DNA from: Bdellovibrionales bacterium
GTDB taxonomy: Bacteria; Bdellovibrionota; Bdellovibrionia; Bdellovibrionales; UBA1609
Assembly: GCA_020435185.1 (NCBI GenBank)
Contig: JAGRAA010000315.1
Coordinates: 1 to 8,438, forward strand
Length of the DNA stretch: 8,438 nucleotides
Direction: 5' to 3'
Numbering within the stretch: position 1 is the first letter of the stretch; every line of letters starts with the position of its first letter. This document shows, piece by piece, positions 6,540 to 8,438 of the stretch. Both the position numbers and the translations under genes were made by a program. The notes below the pieces were generated by a model, which ran no database searches, was not told the origin of the DNA, and was given only the letters and a program-made list of their open reading frames with translations.

Positions 6540-6992
6540 GTGTTTGAAATTTCGGATAAATCTATTGAAGAAAGAGCTTATTTTAAGGAGTTTTCTAATC
6601 CTAGAGTTGGAGGCGTGGTTACTTTTGAGGGCAGAGTAAGAAATCACAACGAGGGCAAAGCTGTTTCGTCCTTAGAATACGAAGCTTATGAAGTTTTGGC
6701 TCAAAAAGAAGGACTTAAAATACTGGAGGAAGCCAAAAAAAAATTTGATGTTGTAAATGCTTTTTGTGTTCATAGAGTTGGTCATTTGTACATAGGAGAT
6801 ATGGCCGTTTGGGTAATGGCCTGTGCAGAGCATAGGGAGATGGCCTTTAAGGCCTGTGAATACATCATTAATGAAGTGAAAGATAGGGTGCCCATATGGA
6901 AACGAGAGCATTATGTTGATGGTGAAAAGATTTGGGTAAGATGTGATCAATGTGCAAAGCATGGTCATTCTAAAGCCGAAGTGACTCTGTAG
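6540..6992 (+). CDS. moaE: Molybdopterin synthase catalytic subunit MoaE
   Basis: MoaE converts cyclic pyranopterin monophosphate to molybdopterin with sulfur from MoaD thiocarboxylate. From the GTG at 6540 the protein has 150 residues, the same as E. coli MoaE, and begins (V/M)FEISDKSI as the family does. Visible are GGVVTFEGRVRNHN (24-37), EHREMAF (97-103) and VKDRVPIWKREHY (113-125). Arg34, His98, Lys114 and Lys121 line up with the E. coli residues Arg39, His103, Lys119 and Lys126 at the active site. The last 17 residues contain CDQCAKHGH (135-143), a Cys/His cluster absent from E. coli MoaE that could bind a metal. This is the last gene of the operon. No terminator is visible, and the convergent gene ends only 18 bases away. 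Confidence 0.95.
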   Translation: MFEISDKSIEERAYFKEFSNPRVGGVVTFEGRVRNHNEGKAVSSLEYEAYEVLAQKEGLKILEEAKKKFDVVNAFCVHRVGHLYIGDMAVWVMACAEHREMAFKACEYIINEVKDRVPIWKREHYVDGEKIWVRCDQCAKHGHSKAEVTL

Positions 6993-7010
6993 CATTTATG
7001 TTTGCCGACT

Positions 7011-7427
7011 CTATTTCACCCAGCTGATAAAATACTGTTTTAATCTGATGAATTTTCTTTGTAAAAGATGAGCTGAAATCAATTGTTTTGAAAGGTTTGT
7101 TATTGTCTGTGTGTAGAGCTTTGATTGAGAATTAAGGCATTTTGCAAAAATTAACGTGTTATTGTTATCATTATAAACTAAGGAAGAATCTCCTTTTAAA
7201 ATTTTTTTATTTTTATGAATCAATAGTCTATGGGCTACCCATTCTTTATTTTCGTACGATAATAAAATATCGCCCTCTTGAAATTCTGACTCGTTAAAAT
7301 CTGACAGTGGCTTAGGCTGAGTGAAGAGTAAAAAAGTTAATTTCTGTTGAGGGGCAAAGGTTGGCCACATGCTATAACCAGAAAATGGAACTTCTAGAGT
7401 TTCAGGTTTTTCTTGGGACATGTTCAT
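7011..7427 (-). CDS. Small S24/S26-family serine peptidase, soluble, probable peptide processing
   Basis: A 138-residue protein resembling the core of signal peptidase I. SGYSMWPTF (16-24) carries the nucleophile Ser19 and matches the S26 box GxSMxPT. EGDILLSY (51-58) and VAHRLL (64-69) follow, and KGDSS (78-82) matches the final conserved box. His66 sits where the archaeal/ER-type (SipW/Sec11) enzymes have their catalytic His, so a Ser19-His66 pair with Asp80 is likely. No membrane segment is visible, unlike true signal peptidases, so a cytosolic substrate is inferred. Stand-alone proteins of this type often sit beside radical SAM/SPASM genes in peptide-modification loci. The ATG at 7427 has GGAAG six bases upstream and overlaps the radical SAM gene by 26 bases; an ATG at 7421 is possible. 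The C-terminal 40 residues are basic and not recognised. Confidence 0.75.
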   Translation of the reverse strand: MNMSQEKPETLEVPFSGYSMWPTFAPQQKLTFLLFTQPKPLSDFNESEFQEGDILLSYENKEWVAHRLLIHKNKKILKGDSSLVYNDNNNTLIFAKCLNSQSKLYTQTITNLSKQLISAHLLQRKFIRLKQYFISWVK

Positions 7428-8428
7428 TAAAGACTTCCATTTTTACTTCGGCATGCATCTGATCAAAGTTGGTTACCTTAAAAGAATCTTGATGTTCGTT
7501 ATGAGCCATCCCAGGGCAATGGTCACAAAAATCAGAACAAGCTTTTCCAGAGAGCCCTTTGATGTCTTTATTCTTTACTTCTCTCCATTTCTTTGCCTCA
7601 GCAGAGTTCCAGGCCTCTTCAAAGCTAACATCTTTTAAATTACCCAGAGGTTTTCTAATTTCAACACAAGCTAAGAGCTCTCCATAAGGATTTACTGCAC
7701 ATTTCCCTTTTGCGGCATTACAAACATAATTATCGGATTGAAGAGAGAGCGGCATAGGCTTGCCATTTTCCCATCTCTGTACCTTTGTTTTGTAGTAGTT
7801 CTTCAATTGTTCCCTTGTTGCTCTATGCTGTAATGTGCTGGTGTCACCATTAAGTTTTGGGGTAATTGTCGGATCAAATTTATAGCAATAGCCTTTTTTG
7901 AGAGCCCAATCTTCGACTTCGAAAATTTTTTCAATATTATCAGATCTTAATAGTGAGTTGATCGAAACTTCAATTTCCGCTTGATCACAAAACTCGATGG
8001 CCTCTAACGTCCTTTGTAGAGATCCTTTTATTTTTGTGGCTCCATCATGGATACATTCATCTAAGCTGTATACGCTAAACGTGATATTGTGAATGCCAAA
8101 GTCTTTGAGCTTTTTTGCAGTATCTAGATCTTTAATTTTTAGGCCGTTAGATATCATCGATACATGAAACCCAAGATCATTTGCTTTCAGTGCGATATCC
8201 CAAAAGTAAGGGCTAAGCATAGCTTCACCGCCCATTAGAATAAGATAGAGAGATCCAGCATTTCGAAGTTCGGCCAAAATTTTAAACCAATCATTCAGTT
8301 TTAATGTTCGTTGAGGGTCATCCCAAAATTTTTTAATATTGTAATGAGTGCATCTATCGTTGCATCTATAAGTGAGTTCTAAAGTAGCTTGTAAAGGAAT
8401 ATATTTGGTTATTACTTTTGTTAATCAT
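7402..8428 (-). CDS. Radical SAM/SPASM-type protein with an apparent N-terminal frameshift and a missing third cluster cysteine
   Basis: The main frame is open from 8424 to 7402 (340 codons). It reads YIPLQATLELTYRCN from codon 8, then GGEAML (65-70), strands of a TIM-barrel-like radical SAM core, and a SPASM/twitch region with Cys235, Cys242, Cys253 and CSDFCDHCPGMA (Cys296, 300, 303). Such enzymes usually modify peptides or proteins. Two things are odd. The cluster motif is CNDRCTHY, so the expected third Cys is Tyr (8341-8343). Also, no ATG, GTG or TTG lies in this frame before the motif; the TTG at 8277 is a Leu codon inside the core. An ATG at 8428 overlaps an in-frame TGA as ATGA, and dropping one A from 8416-8419 joins it to the main frame as MINKVITKYIPLQ. 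The coordinates cover that reconstructed gene. It may be a pseudogene, a sequencing error or a cluster-less derivative. It overlaps the peptidase gene by 26 bases, so they form one unit. Confidence 0.75.
8416..8419 (-). other. Probable single-base frameshift in an AAAA run of the radical SAM gene
   Basis: On the minus strand the start region reads ATGATTAACAAAAGTAATA. With three instead of four A's the ATG at 8428 would be in frame with the rest of the gene. The frame before the run closes at a TAG shortly after, so an intact product from this ATG would require a frame change. A short A run is a common place for both slippage mutations and sequencing errors. Confidence 0.55.
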
Positions 8429-8438
8429 TTGTTCATAA
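8425..8438 (-). CDS. Possible last codons of an upstream gene ending at an ATGA junction
   Basis: The minus strand at the window edge reads ATGAACAAATGA, that is Met-Asn-Lys-stop, in the frame used later by the radical SAM gene. The TGA overlaps the ATG at 8428 as ATGA, the same kind of junction as in the Moco operon. This would fit an upstream gene of the same operon beyond the window, but only four codons can be seen, so its nature is unknown. Confidence 0.3.

Noticed and set aside
6672..6995. Antisense 107-residue reading frame across moaE
   Set aside because: It has no recognisable motifs and lies fully opposite the clearly coding moaE frame.
6993..7060. Terminator between moaE and the convergent peptidase gene
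   Set aside because: The 18-base gap and the following sequence show no convincing stem with a T tract on either strand.
7420..7638. 72-residue plus-strand frame over the SPASM region, considered as a small peptide gene
   Set aside because: It mirrors the Cys-rich coding sequence of the radical SAM gene, has no ribosome binding site and looks like a chance frame.
7402..8277. TTG at 8277 as the start of the radical SAM protein
   Set aside because: It is the Leu codon within FKILAELRNAG in the core; the cluster motif and about 49 codons of well-formed coding sequence lie upstream in the same frame.
1..8438. CRISPR array, tRNA or rRNA genes, transposase genes
   Set aside because: No regularly spaced direct repeats, tRNA-like cloverleaf or transposase coding sequence was seen on either strand.

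Overview
The window is one low-GC (roughly 40% by eye), densely packed bacterial segment. It has a cytochrome-oxidase assembly gene at the left edge, a complete-looking molybdenum cofactor (Moco) operon in the middle, and a divergently oriented radical SAM/peptidase pair at the right edge. CcoG, lipoproteins and a full Moco set point to a Gram-negative bacterium with microaerobic respiration. A low-GC member of the Bdellovibrionota or another delta-proteobacteria-like lineage is my best guess, but this is an impression and cannot be fixed without a search.

Layout. 1-971 (+) is the 3' two thirds of ccoG, closed by a small hairpin. 1077-2225 (+) encodes a predicted lipoprotein whose sequence looks like a lysozyme-fold, GH46-related glycan hydrolase. 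Its start codon lies in the loop of a small hairpin, and its last codons and stop lie inside a 136-bp palindromic element (2212-2347). 2348-2522 is a gene-free leader. 2523-6992 (+) is moeA-moaA-moaC-mobBA(fusion)-moaD-moaE, joined by ATGA overlaps, a 23-bp overlap or zero to one intergenic base, and so almost certainly one transcript. 7011-8428 (-) converges on moaE across only 18 bp and encodes a radical SAM/SPASM protein followed, with a 26-bp overlap, by a small soluble S24/S26-type serine peptidase.

How the genes work together. MoaA and MoaC make cyclic pyranopterin monophosphate from GTP. MoaD/MoaE insert the dithiolene sulfurs. MoeA inserts molybdate. MobA (with the MobB GTPase fused to it) adds GMP to give the bis-MGD form used by DMSO-reductase-family enzymes. 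MogA/MoaB (adenylation of molybdopterin) and MoeB (activation of MoaD) are not in the window and must come from elsewhere.

The most unusual part is the right edge. The radical SAM gene reads well through its core and SPASM region, but the cluster motif has Tyr where the third Cys is expected, as if exactly one codon were lost. Its natural start (ATG at 8428, in an ATGA junction with a gene beyond the window) is one base out of frame with the rest, and removing one A from an AAAA run would restore it. Either this is a decaying or error-containing gene, or it is a radical SAM-derived protein with no canonical cluster, paired with a peptidase in what looks like a peptide-processing locus.
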